A stretch of 64,000 nucleotides of DNA from Micromonospora sp. Llam0 (lineage in GTDB: Bacteria; Actinomycetota; Actinomycetes; Mycobacteriales; Micromonosporaceae): contig NZ_RJJY01000001.1 in the NCBI RefSeq assembly GCF_003751085.1, positions 186,001 to 250,000 of the forward strand. Direction: 5' to 3'. Positions 15,349 to 22,888 of this stretch are shown here, one piece after another. The notes under the pieces were generated by a model. The model saw nothing but the letters and a program-made list of their open reading frames with translations. It had not been told where the DNA came from and made no database searches. The first letter of the stretch is position 1. Each line of letters begins with the position of its first letter. Both the position numbers and the translations under genes were made by a program.

Positions 15349-15668
15349 CAGTGACCTCCGTTGCCGCCAGTCTGGCGCTGGTGCTCCGACTGGTAGACGC
15401 CGGCGGGCGGGTCGTTGAACCGGCAGCCGACGTGGCGTTGCCGCCACTGCCGCAGACCTTCGCGCAGCCGGTCGGCCTCGGCACGGTCCACGGCGGCCTG
15501 CCGGGTCAGCCGGTCCAACTCGTCGGCGACCTGCCGCAGGTACGCGTACACCGCCGCCGGGTCCAGCCCACGCCACCGCGTGCCAAACTGCACCGCCCTG
15601 ACCTGCCACGGCTCCACGAGTACGCCCCGTCGATGCACCACCCGCCCCCGCCTGCTCCGCTGCTCCAC
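15345..15668 (-). CDS. DivIVA-domain-like protein
   Basis: 107 residues. RVVHRRGVLVEPWQVRAVQFGTRWRGLDPAAVYAYLRQVADELDRLTRQ is the actinobacterial DivIVA-domain signature (FxxxxRGxDxxxVxxYL…), followed by a coiled coil to about residue 80. Short versions like this are common first genes of small accessory operons. It is divergent from the AlpA-like regulator at 15787, with a palindrome-rich gap between. The first eight codons and the leader are repeated at 16103-16149. Confidence 0.75.
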   Translation of the reverse strand: MEQRSRRGRVVHRRGVLVEPWQVRAVQFGTRWRGLDPAAVYAYLRQVADELDRLTRQAAVDRAEADRLREGLRQWRQRHVGCRFNDPPAGVYQSEHQRQTGGNGGHW

Positions 15669-15710
15669 GACTTCCTCCCCGAACGTCGAGTACTACTCGA
15701 GTGATGAGCT

Positions 15711-15760
15711 TACATGCTGAGAGCATCGATAGAGTGCACATGCTCAGAGAACATGTGTTC
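15711..15760. promoter_or_regulatory. Palindrome-rich divergent control region
   Basis: Between the divergent DivIVA-like and AlpA-like genes lie ATGCTGAGAGCAT (15714-15726) and ACATG-n9-CATGT (15738-15756), in AT-richer DNA than the surroundings. They are likely operators for the small HTH protein encoded next door. Confidence 0.5.
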
Positions 15761-15786
15761 AGTTCGTATGCTCCTACCGTGGCGGT

Positions 15787-15987
15787 ATGGGAGAGCTTCG
15801 ACTGGTGGCGAGCCAGGAGGTGCAGGAGATGCTCGGCGTCTCGCGTACCCGCGCCTACCAGATCACCAACTCGAAGTCGTTTCCTGACCCGGTGGTGGTG
15901 CTGTCCGTAGGTCGGATCTGGCGCACCGAGGACGTCGAGCGGTGGATCAAGCAGCACCGACCGGACCTGCACGACACCGAGGGGTAA
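15787..15987 (+). CDS. AlpA/MerR-like small DNA-binding protein
   Basis: 66 residues with the excisionase/AlpA helix-turn-helix: VASQEVQEMLGVSRTRAYQITNSKSFPDPVVVLSVGRIWRTEDVERWIKQH. Such proteins act as excisionases or regulators in integrated mobile elements. No integrase is present within the window, so a local repressor role is as likely. It is divergent from the DivIVA-like cluster, which it may control. Confidence 0.8.
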   Translation: MGELRLVASQEVQEMLGVSRTRAYQITNSKSFPDPVVVLSVGRIWRTEDVERWIKQHRPDLHDTEG

Positions 15988-16012
15988 CCGGCCGGGTCGG
16001 CCGCTCGGTGCC

Positions 16013-16129
16013 CATCGCTCTGTGAAGATCCGGTTCGCTGTAGGTGTACGGCTCGTCTACCCGGCAGCTGATGTGGCGTTGCCGCCCTGCCGAGGCGCCA
16101 CTCGCCCCCCGCCTGCTCCGCTGCTCCAC
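16013..16129 (-). pseudogene. Remnant of a DivIVA-like gene fused to a duplicated tail
   Basis: The frame begins MEQRSRRG, identical to the first eight residues of the DivIVA-like protein. It then jumps to GRQRHISCRVDEPYTYSEPDLHRA, whose VDEPYTYS part repeats the end of the frame at 16508-16702. The leader DNA is repeated too. This looks like a second copy with a large internal deletion. Confidence 0.4.
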
Positions 16130-16244
16130 GACTTCCCCCCGAACGTCGATGACAACGACGGCGAGCCTACCAGACCTATAAAGCCTGTAAAGATAGCAAG
16201 GGGATGCCGAGGACGGAGGGCGGGATGGTTGCTTGGCTGTACCT

Positions 16245-16481
16245 ATGCCGTACGCCCAGCCGCTTTGGCGCCAGATCAGGGATGATCTGCGGGCGAAGAT
16301 CAGGGCCGGGATCTACCCGCCGGGCAGCAAGCTTCCGTCGGTCCGGCTGCTGGCCGACGAGTACGACACCAGTCACATGACCGTCCGCCGTGCCGTCGAC
16401 TCCATGATCGAACTGGATGAGCTTGTCGGGCGAACGGGCATCGGTGTCTTCGTGGCTGAGCAGCCCGAACAGGACTCGTAG
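16245..16481 (+). CDS. Small GntR-family (winged HTH) regulator
   Basis: 78 residues from ATG 16245 (TTG 16233 is an alternative). The whole protein is a GntR DNA-binding domain: PLWRQIRDDLRAKIRAGIYPPGSKLPSVRLLADEYDTSHMTVRRAVDSMIELDELVGRTGIGVFV. There is no effector domain, as in the short YtrA-like or plasmid KorA/TraR-like regulators of actinobacterial accessory elements. It probably regulates the local cluster. Confidence 0.85.
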   Translation: MPYAQPLWRQIRDDLRAKIRAGIYPPGSKLPSVRLLADEYDTSHMTVRRAVDSMIELDELVGRTGIGVFVAEQPEQDS

Positions 16482-16507
16482 CAACTGTCGACCTGCTACC
16501 AAGTGAG

Positions 16508-16702
16508 TCACTGTTCTGTGAAGAGATCCGGTCCGCTGTAGGTGTACGGCTCGTCGACCCAGACCCCGTCGACGCTCCGGAGACCGACCGGGTACGCGGC
16601 ACCAGCCGGTCGGCCCGGTAGCAGCGCGGCCGCTACGGCGTCCGCCTCGTCCCGGATGCGCTGAGCCGCGCCGCCGGCCAGTTCTTTGTCACGCTGCGGC
16701 AC
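16508..16702 (-). CDS. Hypothetical short protein or remnant
   Basis: From GTG 16702 the frame gives 64 residues (PQRDKELAGGAAQRIRDEADAVAAALL…) ending GVWVDEPYTYSGPDLFTEQ. The last 40 bases of coding sequence are repeated at 16022-16061. The N-terminal half is helical and charged. It may be a truncated relative of the DivIVA-like protein; no clear ribosome site. Confidence 0.35.
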   Translation of the reverse strand: MPQRDKELAGGAAQRIRDEADAVAAALLPGRPAGAAYPVGLRSVDGVWVDEPYTYSGPDLFTEQ

Positions 16703-17033
16703 GACTGACCCGGGGCTGAAAGTTACGCCGCCTGGCCGGGTATGGGTGTCACCCGGCCAGGCGGCCACCGCCCGTCCGTACCAGGGGTTTCGTGCCGGCG
16801 TTCGACGGCGGCTGCCGGAGTCCGAATCGGGCAGTGGCGACACCCCTACCCAGACCACACCCAATAGGCATTGACGTCTCTCGATGGGATGGCTACCGTT
16901 TCGAGAGAGTTCCCGAAAGTTTACCGGAAATTCCGGCGCTGTTCGCCCGCCATCCATGCCTGCCCGCCGGGGCGGTGTGGACGGCAGGCAGGGCGCGTCG
17001 GCGTCCGACAGCGACCCAGGAGGAACGAACGAG
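16703..17033 (+). promoter_or_regulatory. Leader of the DUF4956-VTC-CotH operon with GGAA palindromes
   Basis: This 331-bp stretch has no convincing gene. It contains CCCGAAAGTTTACCGG, which runs into the palindrome CCGGAAATTCCGG (16924-16936), preceded by CCGTTTCGAG (16896-16905). Similar words occur ahead of the xylanase (21370-21384) and the deacetylase (22687-22702). It is a likely operator region for a shared regulator. Confidence 0.45.
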
Positions 17034-17639
17034 ATGACGCAGCTCGTCCTGTTCGCGATCGACATCGGCGCGGTGGCGCTGCTCGTCTTCGGGCTCTACT
17101 TCCCGCGCCACCGCCGTCGGGACCTCGTCGTGGCCTACCTCGGGGTCAACGTCGGCGTCCTGGCAGTGGCGAGTGCCTTGAGCGCCAGCAACGTTGGCGC
17201 CGGGCTCGGCCTCGGGCTCGCGCTGTTCGGCGTACTGTCGATCATCCGCCTGCGCTCGACGGAGTTGGACCAGCACGAGGTCGCCTACTACTTCTCCGCC
17301 CTGGCGCTGGGCATCCTCGGCGCGCTGAGCACCACCTCGATCTGGCTCAGCGCCGGCCTGATGGCCCTCATCCTGGCGGTGATGTTCCTCGGCGACCACC
17401 CCCGGCTGCTGCGGCACTACCGCCATCAGATCATGGTGCTCGACTCTGCGGTCACCGACCAGGTCGCCCTGGTCGCGCAGCTGGAGCAACTGCTCGGCGC
17501 CCGGGTGCACGGCGCCACCATCCAACGGCTCGACCTGGTCAACGAGACGACCATCGTGGACGTACGGTACTCGCTGGCCGGGCGGCGTACCGCTCCGGCC
17601 GCGGCGGGTGCTCCGGCTGCGGCGGGAGCGGGCCGATGA
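17034..17639 (+). CDS. DUF4956 membrane protein
   Basis: 201 residues from ATG 17034, with AGGAGG upstream. It has about four transmembrane segments at the N-terminus (TQLVLFAIDIGAVALLVFGLYF, AYLGVNVGVLAVASAL, GLGLGLALFGVLSIIRLR, STTSIWLSAGLMALILAVMF), then a cytoplasmic alpha/beta tail. FGVLSIIRLRSTELDQHEVAYYFSALALG is the DUF4956 signature. This family is almost always found with a VTC-domain protein and CotH, as here, and the trio is presumed to act together on a phosphate-transfer reaction at the membrane. The stop overlaps the VTC start (ATGA). Confidence 0.88.
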   Translation: MTQLVLFAIDIGAVALLVFGLYFPRHRRRDLVVAYLGVNVGVLAVASALSASNVGAGLGLGLALFGVLSIIRLRSTELDQHEVAYYFSALALGILGALSTTSIWLSAGLMALILAVMFLGDHPRLLRHYRHQIMVLDSAVTDQVALVAQLEQLLGARVHGATIQRLDLVNETTIVDVRYSLAGRRTAPAAAGAPAAAGAGR

Positions 17640-18496
17640 CGACGCTCGCGATCGCCGCCGCACTCGGCGAGATGGCTCCGATCGACCTGGCCGAGCTGAT
17701 CGAGTGCGCCGCGCTGCAGACCAGGGTGGACCGCAAGTACGTCGTGCCGTTGACCGCACTGCCGTCGTTGCTGAGCCAACTGCCTGTCGGTACCCGGGTG
17801 CTGGACATCGACGCCGAGCGGTCGTTCCGCTACGAGTCGGTCTACTTCGACACTCCCTGGCTGGCCAGCTACCACTGTGCCGCCTACCGCCGTCGTCGGC
17901 GGTTCAAGGTGCGTACCCGCACCTACCTCGACTCCGACGACTGCTGGCTGGAAGTCAAGATCAACGGTGCCCGGGACAGCATCACCAAGCACCGGTTGCC
18001 GTACCGGTCGCAGGACCGCAGCACGGTCGCTCCTGGCCGCGAGTTCGTTGACGAGGTGCTCTCCCGGGAGGCGATCCCGGCGGACGGCGACTTCGCCCCG
18101 ACCCTGGTCACCAGCTACCGGCGCAGCACGCTGCTGCTGCCGGCCACCACCAACCGGAGCTTCAGCCGGGTCACCATCGACACCGAGCTGCGCTGGCAGT
18201 GCGGGTCGGCGAGCCTGACGCTGCCGCAGCTCGCCGTCGTCGAGACGAAGTCGAGCGCCGCGGCCGCGGCCGCCGACCGGCTGCTGTGGCGCGGCGGCAT
18301 CCGACCGATGCGCATCTCCAAGTACGCCACCGGCCTGGCCGCGCTGCGGCCGGACCTGCCGGACGGCCCGTGGCGACGCACCCTGCGTCGGCACTTCTGC
18401 GGCATCTCCGCGTCGTCGGGTCGGCCGTCGGGCCCGGCGACGCACCTGACGCCGAGCGTCGTACACCACATCGAACAGGAGGCATCGTGCGTCTAA
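17636..18496 (+). CDS. VTC-domain polyphosphate-polymerase-like protein
   Basis: 286 residues with the VTC / triphosphate-tunnel-metalloenzyme pattern: RVDRKYVVPLTAL near the N-terminus, FRYESVYFDTPWLASYHCAAYRRRRRFKVRTRTYLDSDDCWLEVKIN through the tunnel strands, and LAVVETKSS and ISKYATGLAAL at the end. Yeast Vtc4 makes polyphosphate with this fold, and bacterial relatives paired with DUF4956 are of unsettled function. The charged tunnel residues (K/R in RRFKVRTR, E in WLEVKIN) are kept. It overlaps DUF4956 by 4 bp and CotH by 10 bp, so the three are translationally coupled. Confidence 0.88.
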   Translation: MTTLAIAAALGEMAPIDLAELIECAALQTRVDRKYVVPLTALPSLLSQLPVGTRVLDIDAERSFRYESVYFDTPWLASYHCAAYRRRRRFKVRTRTYLDSDDCWLEVKINGARDSITKHRLPYRSQDRSTVAPGREFVDEVLSREAIPADGDFAPTLVTSYRRSTLLLPATTNRSFSRVTIDTELRWQCGSASLTLPQLAVVETKSSAAAAAADRLLWRGGIRPMRISKYATGLAALRPDLPDGPWRRTLRRHFCGISASSGRPSGPATHLTPSVVHHIEQEASCV

Positions 18497-20655
18497 CCGT
18501 CCATAGCACCGGAGCCGCGACGGCGGCCGTCCGCGCCGTGGGAGTCGCGGTCGCGGCCACCCTGGTCGCCGGGCTGCTCGTCTCCCACTCGCCGCCGGCC
18601 GGTGCCGAGCCGGTCGCCGGCAGCGACCCGGGTACCGGCGTCGACAAGACGGGCAGCGGACCGTTCACCGCAGCCGACCAGATTGCGGCCGCCGACGCGG
18701 CCGACGACCTGGTCGGCGACATCCAGTTCTCGGTGCCCAGTGGCGCCTTCCAGGGCGAGGTCGCGGTGTCGCTGAGCACCACGGTCAGCGGCGCGCAGAT
18801 CCGCTACACCACGAACGGCCAGCTGCCGACGGCGCAGTCCACGCTCTACTCCGGTGCCGCGCTGCGCTTCACCGGCACCACCCAGCTGCGAGCCCAGGCG
18901 TTCGTCGGCGGCACGGCCTCCGGCGCGCCCGGCACCGCGATGTACGTCGCCCGCGCCGTCACCACCAACCACGACCTGCCGGTGGTCGTGGTCGACACCT
19001 ACGGTGCCGGCCGGCCGGCCCGCGAGTACTTCGACTCGTCCCTGATGATCTTCGACCCGGGCGCCGGCACGACGGCGTTGGACGGTGCCCCGGCGGTCGC
19101 CACCCGGGCCGGGTTCAAGCTGCGTGGCCAGTCGTCGTCGACGTTCGAGAAGACCCCGTACCGGCTCGAGTTCTGGGACAACGACGACGATGACGCCGAC
19201 TACCCGGTGCTGGGCATGCCCGCCCAGTCGGACTGGGTGCTGCGCGGCCCCTTCCCGGACAAGTCGCTGATCCGCGAGGCGTTCGTCTACGACCTGGGCC
19301 GGGAGATGGGCCTGTACGCCCCGCGCTACCGCTTCGTGGAGTTCTACCGGAACACCGACGCCACCCCGGTCGGCGACGACGACTACATGGGCGTCTACAT
19401 GATCGTCGAGACGATCAAGAACTCGAAGGTCCGGCTCGACCTCAAGCAACTCGACGAGGACGACCGGACGTTGCCGAAGATCACCGGTGGCTACATCTGG
19501 AAGTTCGAGTGGATGGCCGCCGAGGAGCCGACGCTGCCCTGCACCGGGCCGGCCGCCACCTGCTGGAACTACCTGGAGGTCGCCGACCCCGACCCGTTGC
19601 AGCCCGAGCAGGCCGACTGGTTGCGCAGCTATCTGCAGGAGTTCCACGATGTGCTGCGGGCACCCAACTTCGCCGACCCGGAGACCGGCTACCGGGCGTA
19701 CATCGAGGTCGACACGTTCATCGACCAGATGATCCTCAACGAGCTCAGCCGGGAGATGGACGCGTACATCCGCAGCGCCTACTTCTACAAGGACCGCGAC
19801 ACGAAGATCTTCGCCGGGCCGCTGTGGGACTACGACCTGACCTTCGGCGTCGGCGGCTTCTTCCAGAACGACCAGACCGCCGGCTGGCAGTACCAGCAGA
19901 TTCGCCAGCCGGTGGCGAACGACTGGTTCAACCAGTTGATGCGTGACCCGGCGTTCGTCAACGAGGTACGGCTGCGCTGGCAGTCGCTGCGGCGCGGTCT
20001 GCTCTCCGACGCGTCGCTGCGGGCCCGGATCGACGCCCTGGCCGCACCGCTGACCAACGGTGCGCAACGGAACTTCCAACGGTGGCCGAACCTGACCTCA
20101 CCGATGATCGGGTTCTTCTTCACCCCGACCGCCCCGACCTGGCGGGGTCAGGTCGACTACATGCGGGACTGGACGCTGCAGCGGGCGGCCTGGTTGGACT
20201 CCACGGCCGGCTGGGGCGGACCGACCACCACGCCGCCGCCGACGACCGCACCCCCGACCACGCCGCCGCCAACGACGCCGCCACCCACGACGCTGCCGCC
20301 GACCACCCCACCGCCGCCCACGACCGCGCCGCCGCCGACCACGCCACCCCCTGGCGCCGGCTGTACGGCGACGTACTCGGTGACCAGCCAGTGGCCGGGC
20401 GGTTTCCAGGGTGAGGTGCGGGTGACCGCCGGGTCCGCACCGATCAGCAACTGGACGGTGAGCTGGACCTTCGCCAACGGTCAGACGGTCAGTCAGGCGT
20501 GGAACGCCACCGTCACCAGCCAGGGGGCCTCGGTCACCGCCCGGAACGTGGCCTACAACGGGGCACTCGGCGCCGGAGCGAGCACCAGCTTCGGCTTCCT
20601 GGGCTCGTGGAACGGCACCAACAGCACACCTGCGGTGAGTTGCACGGCGAGCTGA
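18487..20655 (+). CDS. Secreted CotH-family kinase-like protein with chitobiase-like and CBM2 domains
   Basis: 722 residues from GTG 18487, with AGGAGG 4 bases upstream. An N-terminal hydrophobic export segment is followed by a chitobiase-C-terminal-like module (IRYTTNGQLPTAQSTLYSGAALRF…). The CotH domain comes next: GFKLRGQSSSTFEKTPYRLEF, SDWVLRGPFPDKSLIREAFVYDL, YMGVYMIVETIKNSKVRLDL, and the active-site-like GPLWDYDLTFG. A PTT/PPP linker and a C-terminal CBM2 follow. Bacillus CotH is an atypical protein kinase of spore-coat proteins. Here the CBM2 would anchor the enzyme on cellulose or cell-wall material outside the cell, which is unusual. Operon with DUF4956 and VTC. Confidence 0.88.
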   Translation: MRLTVHSTGAATAAVRAVGVAVAATLVAGLLVSHSPPAGAEPVAGSDPGTGVDKTGSGPFTAADQIAAADAADDLVGDIQFSVPSGAFQGEVAVSLSTTVSGAQIRYTTNGQLPTAQSTLYSGAALRFTGTTQLRAQAFVGGTASGAPGTAMYVARAVTTNHDLPVVVVDTYGAGRPAREYFDSSLMIFDPGAGTTALDGAPAVATRAGFKLRGQSSSTFEKTPYRLEFWDNDDDDADYPVLGMPAQSDWVLRGPFPDKSLIREAFVYDLGREMGLYAPRYRFVEFYRNTDATPVGDDDYMGVYMIVETIKNSKVRLDLKQLDEDDRTLPKITGGYIWKFEWMAAEEPTLPCTGPAATCWNYLEVADPDPLQPEQADWLRSYLQEFHDVLRAPNFADPETGYRAYIEVDTFIDQMILNELSREMDAYIRSAYFYKDRDTKIFAGPLWDYDLTFGVGGFFQNDQTAGWQYQQIRQPVANDWFNQLMRDPAFVNEVRLRWQSLRRGLLSDASLRARIDALAAPLTNGAQRNFQRWPNLTSPMIGFFFTPTAPTWRGQVDYMRDWTLQRAAWLDSTAGWGGPTTTPPPTTAPPTTPPPTTPPPTTLPPTTPPPPTTAPPPTTPPPGAGCTATYSVTSQWPGGFQGEVRVTAGSAPISNWTVSWTFANGQTVSQAWNATVTSQGASVTARNVAYNGALGAGASTSFGFLGSWNGTNSTPAVSCTAS

Positions 20656-20680
20656 CCGGGCCGGCACCCGTGTGACGATA

Positions 20681-20724
20681 CGTACCCGGCATCCATGCCT
20701 GCGCTTGGTATGGTGCTGGGTACG
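20681..20724. terminator. Imperfect long hairpin between CotH and cold-shock genes
   Basis: Arms 20681-20699 (CGTACCCGGCATCCATGCC) and 20707-20724 pair with about four mismatches around a 7-base loop. The hairpin lies 25 bp after the CotH stop and 107 bp before the cold-shock gene. It is either a terminator or part of the cold-shock mRNA leader. Confidence 0.45.
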
Positions 20725-20830
20725 TGTCGGTTGCGGTCGTGGTTGTGGTGGTCCGGGGTGCCGTGGTCCGGGGTGCCCAGTGGTTGGGTGCCGTAGCGGT
20801 CGCGAACGGGGTCGGTGAGGAGGCTGCGGT

Positions 20831-21250
20831 ATGGGTGCCGGCCGGGTGGTCAGGTTCGACGAGGGGCGCGGCTATGGGTTCATCGCCCCGGACGACGGTG
20901 GCGACGACGTTTTCGTGCACGCCGGTGAGCTCACGCAACGGGGAATTCGGGTGGCGACCGGCACCCGGGTGTCGTTCAAAGTGATCGACGGCGGTCGCGG
21001 TCCCAAGGCGTACGACGTCGAGATCATCGACGACGCCACCGGCTCCGCCAGCGGCGCGGTCAGCCGGCCGGCGGGCACCTCCGGCGAGGGCGGCGACGAC
21101 GAGCTCTGCGAGATCTTCTCCGAGCCGGAGTACCTGCAGCGGATCACGGAGCTGCTGCTGTCCGACGCGCCGTACCTCACCGGTGCGCAGATCGTCGAGT
21201 TGCGTGGCCACCTGCTGCGGTTCTCCCGCAAGTGTGGCTGGGTCGACTGA
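20831..21250 (+). CDS. Cold-shock-domain protein with C-terminal extension
   Basis: 139 residues. Residues 1-65 are a CspA-type domain with both RNA-binding motifs (RGYGFIAP and DVFVHAGEL). The rest (ELCEIFSEPEYLQRITELLLSDAPYLTGAQIVELRGHLLRFSRKCGWVD) is an alpha-helical tail seen in long actinobacterial Csp relatives. It probably binds single-stranded RNA or DNA as a chaperone or antiterminator. The start ATG 20831 has a weak GAGGAGG 11 bases upstream. It stands alone between two carbohydrate-related operons. Confidence 0.88.
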   Translation: MGAGRVVRFDEGRGYGFIAPDDGGDDVFVHAGELTQRGIRVATGTRVSFKVIDGGRGPKAYDVEIIDDATGSASGAVSRPAGTSGEGGDDELCEIFSEPEYLQRITELLLSDAPYLTGAQIVELRGHLLRFSRKCGWVD

Positions 21251-21369
21251 CCCGCTGGCCGCACTCCGCCGCCTGACGGCGTCCTCCGGCCTGCCCGGCC
21301 TGCCCGGCCTGCCAGCTTCGCATCCAGGGTTGACTATGGCCTCCGGCGGCCATAGGTTCCAATCAACTT

Positions 21370-21384
21370 ACGGAAGTATTCCGG
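21370..21384. promoter_or_regulatory. GGAA-type palindrome upstream of the xylanase
   Basis: ACGGAAGTATTCCGG is a 5+3+5 palindrome (CGGAA-GTA-TTCCG), 78 bp before the xylanase ATG. The same kind of word is found ahead of the DUF4956 operon and the deacetylase. The regulator is unknown. Confidence 0.45.
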
Positions 21385-21461
21385 AAACCACCGTCCTGGT
21401 TTCGGGGGCTTTTCGGCCTCGCGTCCCGGGTGCTTCCGCCGCACCGTCCCGGAAGGATGCC

Positions 21462-22574
21462 ATGAAGGCGACCCGCATATTCGCCGCTGGCGTACTCTCC
21501 GTGGCCATGATGGCTACGGTTGGTGCCAGCGCTTCCGCGACCTCCCACTCCGGCCGCCCGCCCGCCGGCGGCCCACCCATCTCCGACCAGTCCCTGCGCG
21601 GCCTGGCCAAGTGGAACAAGCTGCAGGTCGGCACCGCGGTCAACATGACCGCGTTGGCCGAGGACGAGACCTACCGCGACCGGATCGCCACCGAGTTCTC
21701 CAGCGTCACCGCCGAGAACGTGATGAAGTGGGAGACGCTGGAGCCGGTCCGGGGCGAGCGCGACTACGGGCCCGCCGACGAGCTGGTCGACTTCGCCCGC
21801 CGCAACAAGCAGGTCGTCCGTGGGCACGTCCTGGTCTGGCACAACCAGAACCCGGCCTGGCTGACCGAGGGCGTCGAGTCCGGTGAGATCGACGCCGCCG
21901 AGCTGCGGCAGATCCTGCGCCAGCACGTCACCGAGACGGTCCGCCACTTCAAGGGCCGGATCCACCAGTGGGACGTGGCCAACGAGATCTTCGACGACAG
22001 CGCCGAACTGCGGGACTCGATCTGGCTGCGCGAGCTCGGGCCGTCCTACATCGCCGACGCGTTCCGCTGGGCGCACCGGGCCGACCCCACCGCCAAGCTG
22101 TTCCTCAACGACTACAACGTGGAGGGCATCAGCGCGAAGAGCACCGCCTACTACGACCTGGTGCGGGAGCTGCGCCGGCAACGGGTTCCGGTGCACGGCA
22201 TGGGGATCCAGGGCCATCTCGGAATCCAGTACGGCTTCTGGTCGGCAACCGCCGTCGCCGAGAACCTGCGCCGGTTCGAGGCGCTCGGGTTGGAGACCGC
22301 GGTGACCGAAGCGGACGTCCGGATGCCGATGCCGACCGACGTGATCAAGCTGCAGTCGCAGGCACAGGGCTACAACACCCTGCTGCAGGGTTGCCTGCTG
22401 GCGGACCGGTGCAACTCGTTCACCTTCTGGGGCTTCACCGACAAGTACTCCTGGGTCCCGGACTGGTTCGACGGCGAAGGCGCGGCGAACATCCTGGACG
22501 AGGAGTACCAGCCGAAGCCGGCATACGACGCGGTCCGGGCGACTCTCGGCCTCGCCGTACCACCGCGCCGATGA
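21462..22574 (+). CDS. Secreted GH10 endo-1,4-beta-xylanase
   Basis: 370 residues from ATG 21462, with GGAAGG upstream. A signal peptide runs to about residue 30 (ASASA). The rest is a GH10 TIM barrel: VTAENVMKWETLEP, RGHVLVWHNQNPAWL, acid/base Glu175 in WDVANEIFDD, and nucleophile Glu283 in VTEADVRMPMP, ending FWGFTDKYSWVPDWF. It cleaves internal beta-1,4 bonds of xylan outside the cell, feeding xylose to xylAB at 50 kb. No carbohydrate-binding module is attached, unlike the other cellulolytic enzymes here. The frame upstream of 21462 is non-coding. Confidence 0.93.
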   Translation: MKATRIFAAGVLSVAMMATVGASASATSHSGRPPAGGPPISDQSLRGLAKWNKLQVGTAVNMTALAEDETYRDRIATEFSSVTAENVMKWETLEPVRGERDYGPADELVDFARRNKQVVRGHVLVWHNQNPAWLTEGVESGEIDAAELRQILRQHVTETVRHFKGRIHQWDVANEIFDDSAELRDSIWLRELGPSYIADAFRWAHRADPTAKLFLNDYNVEGISAKSTAYYDLVRELRRQRVPVHGMGIQGHLGIQYGFWSATAVAENLRRFEALGLETAVTEADVRMPMPTDVIKLQSQAQGYNTLLQGCLLADRCNSFTFWGFTDKYSWVPDWFDGEGAANILDEEYQPKPAYDAVRATLGLAVPPRR

Positions 22575-22888
22575 CCGCCACGGGACCGTCCACTGGACAG
22601 CACCCTGGTAACCCTCGGCATTGATTGACCGCTGTACCGTCCGGCCGTAGCCTGACCGACAGAACAGCCGAAAATACCGGACAGATCCCGGAAGTTTCAC
22701 GGCTGTTCCAGCTGGTCCAATGCTCCCCAGTGCCGGACCAACGACCACCGGCCGTGGCTGCCCTGGCGAACTCCGACCCCAGCCAGTTCAGCCACGGCCG
22801 GTTCGGCGGTCACCGCCGAGCACGGCCGGCGACAAGGAGCAGCGGCGAGAAGCAGGTTTGCCCCGCGTAGGCCGGGTAGACACCCCGG
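22575..22888 (+). promoter_or_regulatory. Intergenic region before the deacetylase-GH16 operon
   Basis: 314 bp without a convincing gene. It contains CCCGGAAGTTTCACGG (22687-22702), similar to the words ahead of the xylanase and the DUF4956 operon, and a nearby CCGAAAATACCGG (22669-22681). The rest shows no clear structure. Confidence 0.4.
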
